Source: Takakia lepidozioides
Lineage: Eukaryota; Streptophyta; Takakiopsida; Takakiales; Takakiaceae
Reading direction: 5' to 3'
NCBI GenBank assembly: GCA_030704615.1
Contig: CM060734.1
Span: 19,220,001-19,284,000 of the forward strand
DNA: 64,000 bases
Of this stretch, positions 1-10,958 are shown piece by piece. The stretch's first letter is position 1, and the number at the start of each line of letters is the position of its first letter. The notes beneath the pieces were generated by a model that had not been told where the DNA came from, made no database searches, and saw only the letters and a list, made by a program, of their open reading frames with translations. The position numbers and the translations under genes were made by a program.

Positions 1-2610
1 ATGGTGATTTAAGCTTAGAAGCTTGAATCTTTCCTTTCTTCTGCAACCATAGAACCAAATCCCCCGTCTTAAAAGTCTTTAAAAGTCTTGCCTTCATCAA
101 ACTGTTCCTTTCGCTTCATCTGAATTCTGGTCATATTATCAGCTGCATCAGCACGTACTTCTTCCACATGGTATAATTCATGTTTCCTGACCTTGATGGA
201 GTCTTGCAATTCCATTCTCTTTCCCCACTCCGTTCTCATGGTAGGTAACAGGAATTCCACTGGAAGTAAGGCTTCCATACCATAAACCAATTGGAATGGT
301 GTATACTTAGTGGTGACTTTATATGAAGTCCTGTATGACCACAAAGCTGTCAGCAGCTTTGTATCCCAATCCGTTCTGTTTGCATTGACTATCTTAGCCA
401 AGATAGTACATAGTATTTTGTTGGTAGCCTCTGCCTGCCCATTACCCTGTGGGTAATATGTTGTACTCTTTCTATGCACAATCATAAACTCTTTAGTCAA
501 CAACTCAATGGTCTCATTCATGAAGTGACTTCCCTGATCACTGATAAATTCTAAGGGACAGCCAAATCGTGTAAGTATGTTCTCGTACAGGAACCTTGCT
601 GTGGACTTGGCTGTGTTGTCCCTCAAAGCTTTAGCTTCCACCCACTTTGTAGTATAATCAGTGGCTGTAATTATGTACCTGTTTCGTGTATTCTTGGATG
701 GTGGGTTAATTGGTCCAACAAAGTCTAGTCCCCATTTCTGAAATGGTTCCGTAGGCATTGTAGGATGCAAGGCCATCCTTCCAGATCTCTGCAAAGGTCC
801 TAGCCTCTGACATTCATCACACTTCTGACAATACTCGTGTACATCTTTGAACAAAGTAGGCCACCAGTATCCTACGAGTAGTATCTTTCTACTGGTAGTC
901 TCTTCTCCAAAATGACCTCCAGCCACTCCTTTATGAACTTCCGCCAAAACTTTATTTACTTCATGGTGGTACAAGCATCGTTTTAGTACTCCATCAGGTC
1001 CTAACTTATACATTCTGCTTCCTACCATAGTATAAGGTAAAGCTTTGATAGCGATTCTCTTCCTCTGCTCCTTACCATAACTAGGTGGGCACTGACCATG
1101 AGCAAGGTAGTATCTGATTGGCCACTGCCAATCTAACCAGTCATCTGCACTTCCCTGCACCTCCACTGCAAAGAGACTCGCATCTGGTAATTGATCATCT
1201 ATTCCTGTGGCTGGTTCTCCTGTTGACAATCGTGACAAATGATCCGCCACAAGATGCAGTCTCCCAGGCTTGTAAACAACCTCGAACTCAAACTCGTGCA
1301 AGATTATCAACCATCTTGCTATTCTTCCGCTTATCAGAGGTTTGTTTACCAGGTATATCAGAGCCTGGTGATCCACATAGAACATAAACTTCTTGCCCAA
1401 CAGGTAATGCCTGAATTTCTTCACTGCATAGATCATTGCCAATGCTTCTCTTTCCGTTGTGCTATAGTTCCTCTCAGCACTGTTCATCAACCGGCTAGCA
1501 TAGTACACAGGTGAATCTATATTCCCTGTAACATTCTGGGCTAACACCGCTCCCAACGCTTCTCCTGATGCATCGCAGTGAACATGGAATACTACATGCC
1601 AGTGAGGGTTAATCAGCACAGGTGTAGTTGTTACTGACAGTGTAAGTTCCTCAAATGCCTGTTGACATTCAGCTGTCCAGGCAAACACTGCATCTTTTTT
1701 CAGTAGTTTTCTCAATGGTGCTGCTATTTGTGCATACCTTTTGACAAATCTCCTGTAATAACTGGTTTGCCCAAGGAATCTCCGTAGACTTTTAACATTC
1801 ACTGGTGGTGGAGAGGCTTTAATGGACTCTGTCTTTCTGGGATCCACAAGGAGTCCCTTCTTACACACAATGTGTCCCAGAAGCACCCCTGAGTTCACAC
1901 AGAAAGTACACTTCTCTGGATTCAGGCCCAGACCTCTCATCCTGCATCTGGCCAAACATAACTCCAATTTATGCAAGTGCTCACTCTTAGAGCTGTACAC
2001 ACTGAAATCATCCAGATACTCATGAAAAGATTCACTTATCACTCTCTGAAAAGGGCATGACTTTGTATGCATAAGCCCCCCAGTCTGTGATGAAAGCTGT
2101 TTTCCCTTGGTCTTCTTTTGTCACTTGCACTTGATTATAACCACTGAAGCCATCCATGAATGAGTACATCTCATGGCCTGCCACAGTGTCTAATACTGCT
2201 TCTGTGAATTGCAAAGGGAAAGGATCTTTCTTCGTACAAGCATTCAGCTTCTTATAGTTCACACATACTCTTAGTTTGCCATTCTTCTTGGGAACTATAA
2301 CAATGGGTGACAACCAAGTTGTATACTCTATTGGGTATATAAACTTAGCCTCAGCCAACTTCTTTATCTCTTCTCCAACCTTCTGTGCGTAGTTGGGATT
2401 CATTCTATACCTCGCCTGCTTGATTGGTACTGACCCTGGTTCCAGTTCAATCTTATGCTGACAGACTTCAGGTGGTATCCCTTTTAGATCCTCATAGCTC
2501 CAAGCAAATACATCTCTGTATTTGATGAACAAGCTTTTAGCTTCTTCGAAGAATTCCGGCTCCAAATCAGCTCCTACTTTCACCATCCTCGGTTCCTCTT
2601 TAGTTCCCAC
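1..2610 (-). pseudogene. pol: A1 pol: reverse transcriptase, RNase H, integrase (broken)
   Basis: The first frame (2610-2032) holds RT fingers and palm up to the KVMPF block. The second (2072-69) restarts at FQRV, with the YLDD active site only about nine residues later; the usual GL.NA.ATF stretch is missing, so a small deletion shifts the frame and shortens the palm. Then follow RNase H (DASGEALGAV, TEREALAMIYAV, DHQALIYL, DHLSRL) and integrase with an HHCC zinc finger (HKGVAGGHFG ... CQKCDEC) and D-D-E catalytic residues (GLDFVGP, SDQGSHF, YPQGNGQAE). A 10-bp tandem duplication, TTAAAAGTCT at 69-78 and 79-88, puts a stop into the integrase C-terminus; with one unit removed the frame continues as KTFKTGDLVLW. 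No chromodomain is visible before the window edge. The product would be nonfunctional. Confidence 0.9.
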
Positions 2611-2674
2611 ATTTACTTCCTCACCTGCTCATCAGCTGTGATTGTCCAACCAGTCACCACTTCATCCTGTAAGC

Positions 2675-3316
2675 TCACAGTGGTGGTTCTTCTAGGATTT
2701 CTATTTCTCCTTCTCTTTCTTCATAGAAATGTGATGGGTAAATGCTGGTTTCCTCTTCAGTTGGTGTTGCTGTCACTACACCACAGCAGATACCTCTCAA
2801 ACAACTTAGGCTTTCCAGCCGCATCTCTGCAACCTGCTCCCACTCTGGGTGTGCAGCAAATAGGGTAGCTTCCTGCTCCTCATCCAGTCCTCCTTTCCAG
2901 TCATACTCTCTGACTCCTCGAGGTCTTCTTGTAGCAGGTAATCTACTAGATTTCTTTGTGGTAATTTGTATCTCGTGTATCCCATTATGCACGGTTAGTA
3001 ACTGAGAATTCCAGTCATGGAATACCCTGGCCTGTTTCAGCCACGGACGTCCCAATAATAAGGAGTAAGCCTCCATGACTTCATCCATTTTTAATACAGT
3101 TACTGTGATCATAAAGATCATTTTCTGTATCTGTATCTTAACTCCTCTTATTAATCCCAATGGCTGTACACTTCTTTGATCTGCCATTGTTACTGTAAAT
3201 GGGGCTGGTTTCATGTTACTTAGACCAAGCTTCTTCCTTAATTGGTCTGTCATGATATTCACTCCAGAACCACCATCTATCAGTACATCAGTTAGTTCTG
3301 TGCTTCCAATTCTCAT
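2675..3316 (-). CDS. A1 aspartic protease ORF
   Basis: A 213-codon open frame of retropepsin type. The active-site segment is VLIDGGSGVNIM near residue 11, with D-G-G rather than the more usual D-S/T-G; the second conserved block is SLLLGRPWL near residue 86. The enzyme would cut the Gag-Pol polyprotein in virus-like particles. Its ATG overlaps the stop of the gag frame as ATGA (gag stop 3315-3313, protease ATG 3316-3314), so it lies in a different frame from gag and may be reached by termination-reinitiation or by frameshifting. About 65 bases separate it from the RT frame. The C-terminal half is acidic (EEREGEIEILEE). No internal stop is seen. Confidence 0.75.
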   Translation of the reverse strand: MRIGSTELTDVLIDGGSGVNIMTDQLRKKLGLSNMKPAPFTVTMADQRSVQPLGLIRGVKIQIQKMIFMITVTVLKMDEVMEAYSLLLGRPWLKQARVFHDWNSQLLTVHNGIHEIQITTKKSSRLPATRRPRGVREYDWKGGLDEEQEATLFAAHPEWEQVAEMRLESLSCLRGICCGVVTATPTEEETSIYPSHFYEEREGEIEILEEPPL

Positions 3317-5835
3317 TGGATTACTGGCATAGAATCATCAAAGTCCATGACTGTTTCTCGCCCTTCCGGCTTCACATTATAACTGGTCACCTTGCTATTC
3401 AGGTCTGTGTTTCCTGTCTCTTGGGCAATTCGATTGATTGCTTGATACAGCCTGTGCCTACAATAAGGTGCCACAGCTAATAGCTGTCCAATGGTAATTT
3501 CTGCTTTGGTCTGGCATATTACTTCAGCCAAAGTCTCTTCATTACTTTGCATGTCTGCATCTTCTTTTTTCCTTTCTTCCTCACTCCCTTCTTTTTCTCC
3601 ATCCGAATCAGAGGAATCTGCCACAGGAATATCAGTACTCTTTTGCATTTCCCTTATAGTATCTGCCACTTCCTTGTGCAGTTCCTTCTCATCTTTCCAA
3701 GTCTCTTCATCTTCAGGCATATCATTGCCACTTCCATTCTCATCTTCTTCCTCTTCTACTGGAGGTATTAGTTTGGCTTTACTTCTTGTTACTATCATTG
3801 TACTTACTTCTGGTACAACACATGGCCTAACCATGTGAGCTGCCACCACTGGGCCCTCATTCACAGGAGCTCTCATCTCATTCTGGTGTCTTATCCAGAA
3901 TGAACAGGCTGCCTTGCGATGTCCTGGCTGATTACAATAGTAACATAGCTCTTCACCATTGGGTCCTCGCCCTTGGTCTGTTCTTGGATTATTTCTATAA
4001 TCCTGATTCCCGGGCTGGTAATTCCCCCTTGGATTACCCTGATAGTTGCCTCTGGAATTTCCTTGGTAATTCCCTCTTGAATTACCTCTCCCTTCCATGC
4101 CATTGTTATAACCACCAGACCTACCATAGTGGTCCTGATCATTGTTTCTTCTTGGCTGGGGCTGCACCTGATGCACCCTTACTTGCCTAGGTTCTCTTGC
4201 AGCTGTCCTTCTGTTGTAGTAACAATTCTCAGTAGAATGGTTATCCATTTTACAGATAGTACAGTGTTTCTCTTTCATGTGGCATTCTGTGGTGGTATGG
4301 CCTTCATTCTGGCACTTTGCACACCATACACCCTTCCTCCAATGTGTTGCAGCCTCTGTGGCATACTTCTTCAAGATTTCTTCCAATTTTTTTTCATAGT
4401 TATCCCTCTTCAACTTCTCCTTTCTCTTACTCTTTCTTTTTAGTTCTTGCTCTTCTTCTTCATCTGACTCATCCTCAGAGTCCTCATCTTCTTTTTTCTC
4501 TCTCCTGAGCATTCCCAATTGCTCAATTCTGTTCGCAGTTTCAAATGCCTCCTCCACTGTATTATGGGGTAACATATCCACTTTCTTTTGCAACTCTGGT
4601 CTTAGTCCACTCACAAACCAAGTCTTCTGTAAACCGGGCGCTGGTACTGCAGCCAGCTTTTCATCATCAATTCCATCTTTTCCATATACTCTTCAACAGT
4701 TTCATGCTTCTTCTGCTTCAGCTGTTGTAAACTTCCATACACTTCATCCTCAGTTTTACTGTCCTGAACCTATTTCAAAATGTTGTATTCAAGCCATTCC
4801 AGGTTAGGAAATGATTATCAGGGAATCTTGCATACCATTCACTTGCTTTCTTGATAAGTGAACAAGGAAACAGTCTCATCTTGGCATCATCGCCATTCTC
4901 ATTGTTCACTATACACATGTGCTCAAATTGGCTAATGTGTACATCGGGATCCCTTTTTCCTGAATATATTGGAAAGGGTGGTTTTGCCCGTGTTGGTTGT
5001 AACGCCATCTGTGGCCCTACCTTCTGCCCACTGACAGGTGCTGGCACCCTTGCTGGTGCTGGTCCTTCAGGACCTGTTGTTTGTGGTGGATCTTCCACCA
5101 AGTGGTGGCCTTGAGCACTCCCTGCTTCTGGCCCCACGATATTCACAGTATTCCCAGCTTCAGTTGCACTACTTCCCACACTCCCTGTCCCCCCAGAGCC
5201 AGATCCAGGCAGCCCGCCTGATCCCCCTGAGCCGACACCTTCGTTGGCCTGTGATCCAAGTGCTCCACTTGATCCAGGTCCAACGGGTTGGGATGTCCTG
5301 GTTGTAGTCTCAACCTCAGCTGTTGGGTCTACTTCTTCATATTCTTCCTCTTCTAATTTCTTCTCTCTGTTTTCATCCTCCAAGTTCTGCCCTTGGGTTT
5401 CTTCTTCACTCATGTAACTCAACTGTAATGGTGTTGGAGAGTCTGAACTCTCCGTTGGCTCTGCCACATCCTCTCTCCTTCTTCACCTTCTGCTTCAGAA
5501 ACTGGAGTTCCTGCTTTTGGTGTTCCATGCCAACTCTTATCAAAGATTTCTGTCAAGTCTTTTATCCAAGGATGTACCTCAGATCTTTCACCTCGTGATT
5601 GATCTTCTTCCTGTACCAATTCCCTTAATCTTTCTTGCAAAGAAACAGAAGGAGTGGCATCCAACTCTAGTTCTTCCGGTATAGGTGATGTACTCTTTGA
5701 TCTTAATGGTGTGAGAGGTCCAGATGATTCCCCTATGTCTATTCCTCTCTCCCAAAGATATGGATAATTAGCTTTCAGATAGCTTTCTCTTTTTGCTGAA
5801 TATCTCTGTCGTCTAGCTTCTCTTTCATCACTCAT
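3313..5835 (-). pseudogene. gag: A1 gag (three frames, frameshifted)
   Basis: The start at 5835 (MSDEREARRQRYS) follows the upstream ORF by about 20 bases. Segments at 5835-5419, 5467-4775 and 4614-3313 lie in different frames. In order they hold a charged, Gly/Ser-rich N-terminal part, a retrotransposon capsid region (PPFPIYSGKRDPDVHISQFE ... KKASEWYARFPDN), a highly acidic/lysine-rich stretch, two CX2CX4HX4C zinc knuckles in tandem (CAKCQNEGHTTTEC and CTICKMDNHSTENC), an RGNYQGN repeat, a third knuckle (CYYCNQPGHRKAAC), and a long acidic tail. Compared with A2, A1 has a frameshift near 5467, a C-to-T nonsense change (CGA to TGA) near 4775 and a one-base loss just beyond it. Gag would form the particle and bind RNA. 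Confidence 0.85.
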
Positions 5836-5856
5836 GTCCCATGTCTTTCATTTCTT

Positions 5857-6552
5857 TTAATGTGGCAATAACCAAAACTCTCTTCTGTAATATCTCTCGT
5901 ATATGCCTGGGTTTCTTTCAAGCTTCAATGTACCCTTGGCTATACTTGAAGTCTCCGTTACCATATAACCATATGGCAAACAAGTCTGAAAAGCTGTTCT
6001 TGGTGTGAGTTTGATCCACAAAATATCCTTTGGAATCCAATTCTTTACCAGTACAAGCTCTTCATGCATATGAGTATAAACATTCACCTTTCTTTCTTCC
6101 CAGCCTTCAAACTCTACTCGTTTAATGGATAGCAATGCTATCACATAAACCAATGTTGGTAACCAACGTGCTCTTCCTCTACAGGCTACCTGATAAATCT
6201 TTATCACTCCTTTCTCCAGACCCCATTCTGGATCAGCATCATGCACTCGCTTAAGAATATTTTCTTTACAACCGTCTGGCAATTCCAAGAACCTTTGAAA
6301 GAATTGTTTGGACAATCTTTCTTCCTTCGTTCCACAGGGAATTTGATTCACTTCAAATTCTTTAATGGTCCAACCACCATGATCCCACCAGATGCCTGTC
6401 ACATCTGGTTGTTCATGTCTCAGGTCCCCAGTATGGTCGCCAAATGTCACGCGGCTTTGACTCACCCATCCCTTCGCTATTCGAGGCGGAAACTCCAAGA
6501 TAGAAGAGTTGGAAATCTCTAAGTACTCAGCCCGCGCAGAACAATCAGTCAT
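5857..6552 (-). CDS. Extra ORF upstream of gag in family A, copy 1
   Basis: 231 codons, ATG at 6552, stop just ahead of the gag start, same sense as gag. The same-length frame is open in A2 (9451-10146) with scattered substitutions and no stops, whereas gag is broken in both copies, which suggests that it encoded a protein. I recognise no domain. Visible features: a WGLEKGVIKIYQVACRGRARW segment near the middle, a hydrophobic stretch LPTLVYVIALLSI that could be one short membrane or core helix, and a C-terminus rich in Arg/Tyr/Trp. Ogre/Tat gypsy elements have an ORF1 ahead of gag, so this may be an equivalent. Function is unknown. Confidence 0.65.
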   Translation of the reverse strand: MTDCSARAEYLEISNSSILEFPPRIAKGWVSQSRVTFGDHTGDLRHEQPDVTGIWWDHGGWTIKEFEVNQIPCGTKEERLSKQFFQRFLELPDGCKENILKRVHDADPEWGLEKGVIKIYQVACRGRARWLPTLVYVIALLSIKRVEFEGWEERKVNVYTHMHEELVLVKNWIPKDILWIKLTPRTAFQTCLPYGYMVTETSSIAKGTLKLERNPGIYERYYRREFWLLPH

Positions 6553-7444
6553 GACCTACAGCTAGTGTATCATGGGGGTGTTTCCTATTTGTTTCCCTTT
6601 TGGTATTCATGTTAGCTATCTTACCATTGATAATTAAGTATCAGTTTGCTTCATCAATCTATTGGATTCCATCAACTCATCCATTCATTTCACAGCTTCA
6701 CTCAGATCTCTCTACACAGTGTGATTGTATCGTAAAAGTATCCGATTATGATTTATCAGGTATCAAGCCGAAGCCATTGTGTCTCTAATCTGCTCTACAA
6801 TATCATTACAGCCTTGCATATATCAAGCATCTACTCATCATCTCTCTATCTTCACTTCCGTTCTTCATCTCGCCCGATCCCCTCTCCTCCAGACCAAGAA
6901 GTCCTCCTCCGAATGATATCCCTCAATTCCCCGTTTTTCCCTTTATCTTCCTATCCGTGGTTCTAACCGTTTCCCTCACTAACCGTCGTCTGTGAACTAA
7001 CATGTTCCCTTCGCAGGTGTTGTTCCCCACAGTCGTTCCCTGTCCTACTCTTCGTTCCCTATGATCGTGACAGCTGTGTCAAGCTGTGACTGGCTGTGTG
7101 AAACTGTGACGGGCTGTGACTGGCTGTGCGACTGTGTTTGGCTGTGCCGGGCTGTGTCGGCTGTGACGACTGTGTCGGCTGTGACGACTGTGTCGGCTGT
7201 GACGACTGTGTCTGCTCTGACGACTGTGACGGGCTGTGTTGGCTGTGTCGGCTGTGACGACTGTGACGGGCTGTGTTGGCTGTGTCGGCTGTGATGACTG
7301 TGACGACTGTGACGGGCTGTGTAACCCCCCTCTACAGTGCGCTGTTGTCACCCCTAAGGCTCCTGTTGGTCTCAGTCTGTGCAAAAATTAAGGGTACCCT
7401 ACAGATCCCGTATAAGTGTCTAAGTCCCCGACAATCCTCTAATA
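6553..7444 (-). repeat. A1 5' LTR and leader
   Basis: This noncoding block upstream of the first A1 ORF is matched by 10147-10958 in A2. The outer end is fixed by the junction with A2 gag. The inner LTR end and primer-binding site could not be placed, because the 3' LTR is outside the window and no clear tRNA-complementary TGG motif stands out. It contains the 7060-7330 minisatellite. Confidence 0.7.
7060..7330. repeat. CTGTGAC minisatellite in the A1 LTR/leader
   Basis: Degenerate tandem repeats of CTGTGACGG / CTGTGTCGG type, including an 18-base period in the middle (GGCTGTGACGACTGTGTC). A diverged array is at the same place in A2, and related repeats occur in the leader of the unrelated B2 element. 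Confidence 0.85.
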
Positions 7445-9433
7445 GCCCCTCATTCACAGGAGCTCTCATCTCATTCTGGTGTCTGATCCAGAATGGACAG
7501 GCTGCCTTGCGATATCCGGCCTGATTACAATAGTAACACAGTTCTTCCCCATTAGGTCCTCGTCCTTGGTCTGTTCTAGGATTGTTTCTGTAATCCTGAT
7601 TCCCTGGCTGGTAATTCCCCCTTGGATTACCCTGATAGTTGCCTCTGGAATTTCCTTGGTAATTCCTTCTTGGATTACCTCTCCCTTCCATGCCATTGTT
7701 ATAACCACCAGACCTACCATAGTGGTCCTGATCACTGTTTCTTCTTGGCTGGGGCTGCACTTGATGCACCCTTACTTGCCTAGGTTCTCTTGCTGCTGTC
7801 CTTCTGTTGTAGTAACAATTCTCAGTAGAATGGTTATCCATTTTATAGATAGTACAGTGTTTCTCCTTCATGTGGCATTCTGTGGTGGTATGGCCTTCAT
7901 TCTGGCACTTTGCACACCAAACACCCTTCCTCCAATGTGTTGCAGCCTCTGTGGCATACTTCTTCAAGATTTATTCTAATTTTTTCTCTTAGCTATCCCT
8001 CTTCAACTTTTCTTTCCTCTTACTCTTCCTCTTAAGCTCTTGCTCTTCTTCCTCATCTGACTCATCCTCAGAGTCCTCATCATCCATTTTCTCTCTCATG
8101 AGCATTCCCAATTGTTCAATTCTGTTCGCTGTTTCAAATGCCTCCTCCACTGTATTATGGGGTAACATATCCATTTTCTTTTGCAACTCTGGTCTTAGTC
8201 CACTCACAAACCAAGTCTTCTGTAAACCTGGTGCTGGAACAACAGTCAGTTTTTTCATCATCAATTCCATCTTTTCCATATACTCCTCAACAGTTTCATG
8301 CTTATTTTGCTTTAACTGTTGTAAACTTTCATACACTCATCCTTTGTTTTACTTGTCCTGAACCTATTTCGGAATGTTGTATTCAAGCCATTCCAGGTTA
8401 GGAAATGATTATCAGGGAATCTTGCATACCATTCACTTGCTTTCTTTATAAGTGAACAAGGAAACAGTCTCATCTTGGCATCATCGCCATTCTCATTGTT
8501 CACAATACACATGTGCTCAAATTGGCTAATGTATACATCAGGATCCCCTTTTCCTGAATATATTGGAAAAGGTGGTTTTGCCCGTGTTGGTTGTAACGTC
8601 ATTTGTGGTGCTACCCCCTGCCCACTGACAGGTGTTGGCCCCCTTGCTGGTGCTGGTCCTTGAGGACCTGTTGTAGTTGTGATGGTACTTCCACCAAGTG
8701 CTGGCCCCTGAGCACTCCCTGCTACTAGCCCCACTATATTCACAGTATTCCCAGCTTCAGTTGCACTACTTCCCACACTCCCTGTCCCCCCAGAGCCAGA
8801 TCCAGGCTGCCCGCCTGATCCCCCTAAGCCGACACCTTCGTTGGCCTGTGATCCAAGTGCTCCACTTGATCCAGGTCCAACGGGTTGGGATGTCCTGGTT
8901 GTAGTCTCAACCTCAGCTGTTGGGTCTACTTCTTCATACTCTTCCTCTTCCAATTTCTTCTCTTCATCTTCCAAGTTCTGCCCTTGGGTTTCTTTTTCTT
9001 CACTCATGTAACTCAATTGCAATGGTGTTGGAGAGTCTGAACTCTCCGTTGGTTCTGCCACATCCTCTCCTCCTTCTTCGTCTTCCGTCTCAGAAACTGG
9101 AGTTCCTGCTTTTGGTGTTCCATGCCAACTCTTATCAAAGATTTCTATCAAATCTTTTATCCAGGGATGTACCTCAGATCTTTCACCTCGTGGTTGATCT
9201 TCATCATGTACCAATTCCCTTAATCTTTCTTGCAAAGAAAAAGAAGGAGTGGCATCCAACTCTAGTTCTTCCGGTATGGGTGATGTACTCTCTGATCTTA
9301 ATGGTGTGAGAGGTCCAGATGATTCCCCTATGTCTATTCCTCTCTCCCAAAGATATGGATAATTAGCTTTCAGATAACTTTCTTTTTTTGCTGAATATCT
9401 CTGGAGTCTAGCTTCTCTTTCATCACTCCTGTC
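7445..9433 (-). pseudogene. gag: A2 gag, interrupted by the A1 insertion
   Basis: Homologous to A1 gag. The expected start codon near 9433 is AGG instead of ATG. The region from 9259 to 8312 is one open frame through the capsid domain, where A1 is broken. A one-base loss just before 8336 shifts the next segment (8336-7989, acidic/lysine-rich), and a stop near 7989 precedes the zinc-knuckle segment (7967-7445), which has the same three knuckles, although the first Cys of the second is followed by TIYK instead of TICK, losing one ligand. It ends at the A1 junction in the NEMRAPVNEG region. Confidence 0.85.
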
Positions 9434-9450
9434 CCATGTCTTTCATTTCT

Positions 9451-10146
9451 TTAATGTGACAATAACCAAAACTCTCTTCTGTAGTATCTCTCGTATATGC
9501 CTGGGTTTCTTTCAAGCTTCAATGCACCCTTGGCTATACTAGAAGTCTCCGTTACCATATAACCATATGGCAAACAAGTCTGGAAAGCTGTTCTTGGTGT
9601 GAGTTTGATCCACAAAATATCCTTTGGAATCCAATTCTTTACCAGAACAAGCTCCTCATGCATATGAGTATAAACATTCACCTTCATTTCCTCCAAGCCT
9701 TCAAACTCTACTCGCTTAATGGATAGCAATGCTATCACATAAACCAGTGTTGGTAACCAACGTGCTCTTCCTCTACAGGCCACCTGATAAATCTTTATCA
9801 CTCCTTTCTCCAGACCCCACTCAGGGTCAGCATCATGCACTCTTTTAAGAATGTTTTCTTTACAACCGTCTGGCAATTCCAAGAACCTCTGAAAGAATTG
9901 TTTGGACAATCTTTCCTTCTCAGTTTCACAGGGAATTTGATTCACATCAAATTCTTTAATTCTCCGACCACCATGATCCCACCAGATGCCTGTCACATCT
10001 GGTTGTTCATGACCCAGTTCCCCAGTATGGTCGCCAAATGTCGAGCGGCTTTGACTCACCCATCCCTTCGCTATCCGAGGTGGAAACTCCAGGATATAAG
10101 AGTTGGATATCTCTAAGCGCTCAGCCTGCTCAGAACAATCAATCAT
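9451..10146 (-). CDS. Extra ORF upstream of gag in family A, copy 2
   Basis: 231 codons, ATG at 10146, the same length and position as the A1 ORF (5857-6552), with roughly 20 amino-acid differences and no stop or frameshift. This preservation in an otherwise inactivated copy is the main evidence that it is a real gene. No known domain is recognised. It shares the conserved central WGLEKGVIKIYQVACRGRAR block and the hydrophobic VYVIALLSI segment. Confidence 0.65.
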   Translation of the reverse strand: MIDCSEQAERLEISNSYILEFPPRIAKGWVSQSRSTFGDHTGELGHEQPDVTGIWWDHGGRRIKEFDVNQIPCETEKERLSKQFFQRFLELPDGCKENILKRVHDADPEWGLEKGVIKIYQVACRGRARWLPTLVYVIALLSIKRVEFEGLEEMKVNVYTHMHEELVLVKNWIPKDILWIKLTPRTAFQTCLPYGYMVTETSSIAKGALKLERNPGIYERYYRREFWLLSH

Positions 10147-10958
10147 GACCTACAGCTAGTGAATCATGGTTGTGCTTCCTGTTTGTATTCCTTCGTGCCT
10201 TCATGTTCTCAATTTATCTTACTGTGGATACTCAAGCATCAGATTGCTTCAGTATCTACCAAGTTCCAATCAATCATTCATTCATTCCACAGCTTCTCTC
10301 ATGTCTCTCTACACAATATGATTGTATCGTTTAAGTATCAGATTAAGATTAATCAGGTATTAGACCAATGCCATGGTGTCCCTATTCTACCCTACTGTAT
10401 GTTTCTACAGCTTGCATCAATTAAGCCTCAATCAAGTCATCATCTCCTCTTCACTGTTTCGCTCTCCATTTTGTCTCCTCCTCCCCTCACCAAGTCGCGC
10501 TCATCCCAGAAGTGATCCCCTTCCTACTGCCGCCCTCCTAATCTACCCGCAAGCTGTTCTAACCACCTAATTAACTAACCGTCACCCCTGAAGTAACACG
10601 TTCCCTCTGCAGATGTCGTTCCCTCACAGTCGTTCCCTGTCAATGATAACTGTTCCCCATGTACTGTGACAGACTGTGTCAAGCTGTGCCGAGCTGTGAC
10701 TGGTTGTGTAAAGCAGTGTCGGGTTGTGACTGGCTGTGCGAAGCTGTGGCGGACTGTGTAAAGCTGTGTCGGACTGTGACGGCTGTGACTGGCTGTGCGA
10801 AGCTGTGTCAGGTTGTGTGGAGCTGTGTCGGGCTGTGTAACCCCCCTAAAGCCTGCTGTTGCCACCCCTAAGGCTTCTGTTGGTCTCAGTCTGCGCAAAA
10901 ATTAAGGGTACCCCATAGAACCCGTAAAAGCGTCTAAGTCCCAAGCAGCCCTCTAACA
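10147..10958 (-). repeat. A2 5' LTR and leader with minisatellite at 10659-10840
   Basis: Noncoding block corresponding to 6553-7444. The minus-strand start is TGTTAGAGGG at 10958. It contains a degenerate CTGTGAC/CTGTGTC array (10659-10840) and, outside it, the shared tail with GTAACCCCCCT and GGTACCC segments. The inner LTR boundary was not determined. Confidence 0.7.

Larger units (their letters stand above)
1..7444 (-). mobile_element. Ty3/gypsy LTR retrotransposon, family A copy 1 (A1), 3' end outside window
   Basis: Read on the minus strand from 7444 downwards the order is LTR/leader, an extra ORF, gag, protease, reverse transcriptase, RNase H and integrase, which is Ty3/gypsy order. 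The right terminus at 7444 is defined by comparison with copy A2: both copies end in the same tail (plus-strand ...CTCTAA-T/C-A), so the LTR starts TGTTAGAGGG in A2 and TATTAGAGG in A1. Immediately right of 7444 the gag sequence of A2 resumes, so A1 is inserted in A2. The candidate 5-bp target duplication is GCCCC (7445-7449); the other side is off the window. The extra ORF ahead of gag recalls Ogre/Tat-lineage elements, but lineage is not settled. The coding region carries several lesions, described under each part. Confidence 0.9.
7445..10958 (-). mobile_element. Ty3/gypsy family A copy 2 (A2), split by A1
   Basis: Read from 10958 down: LTR/leader, the extra ORF, and gag up to the third zinc knuckle, where A1 is inserted. 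The missing gag end and pol should lie beyond the left window edge. The right terminus TGTTAGAGGG (minus strand) is followed on the plus strand by CACCC (10959-10963), which continues as family B sequence, so A2 is inserted in B1 and CACCC is its candidate target duplication. Similarity to A1 is high but with many substitutions, so the two insertions are separate events. Confidence 0.9.

Noticed and set aside
7061-7384. ORFs on both strands over the A1 minisatellite
   Set aside because: Open frames result from the CTGTGAC repeat.
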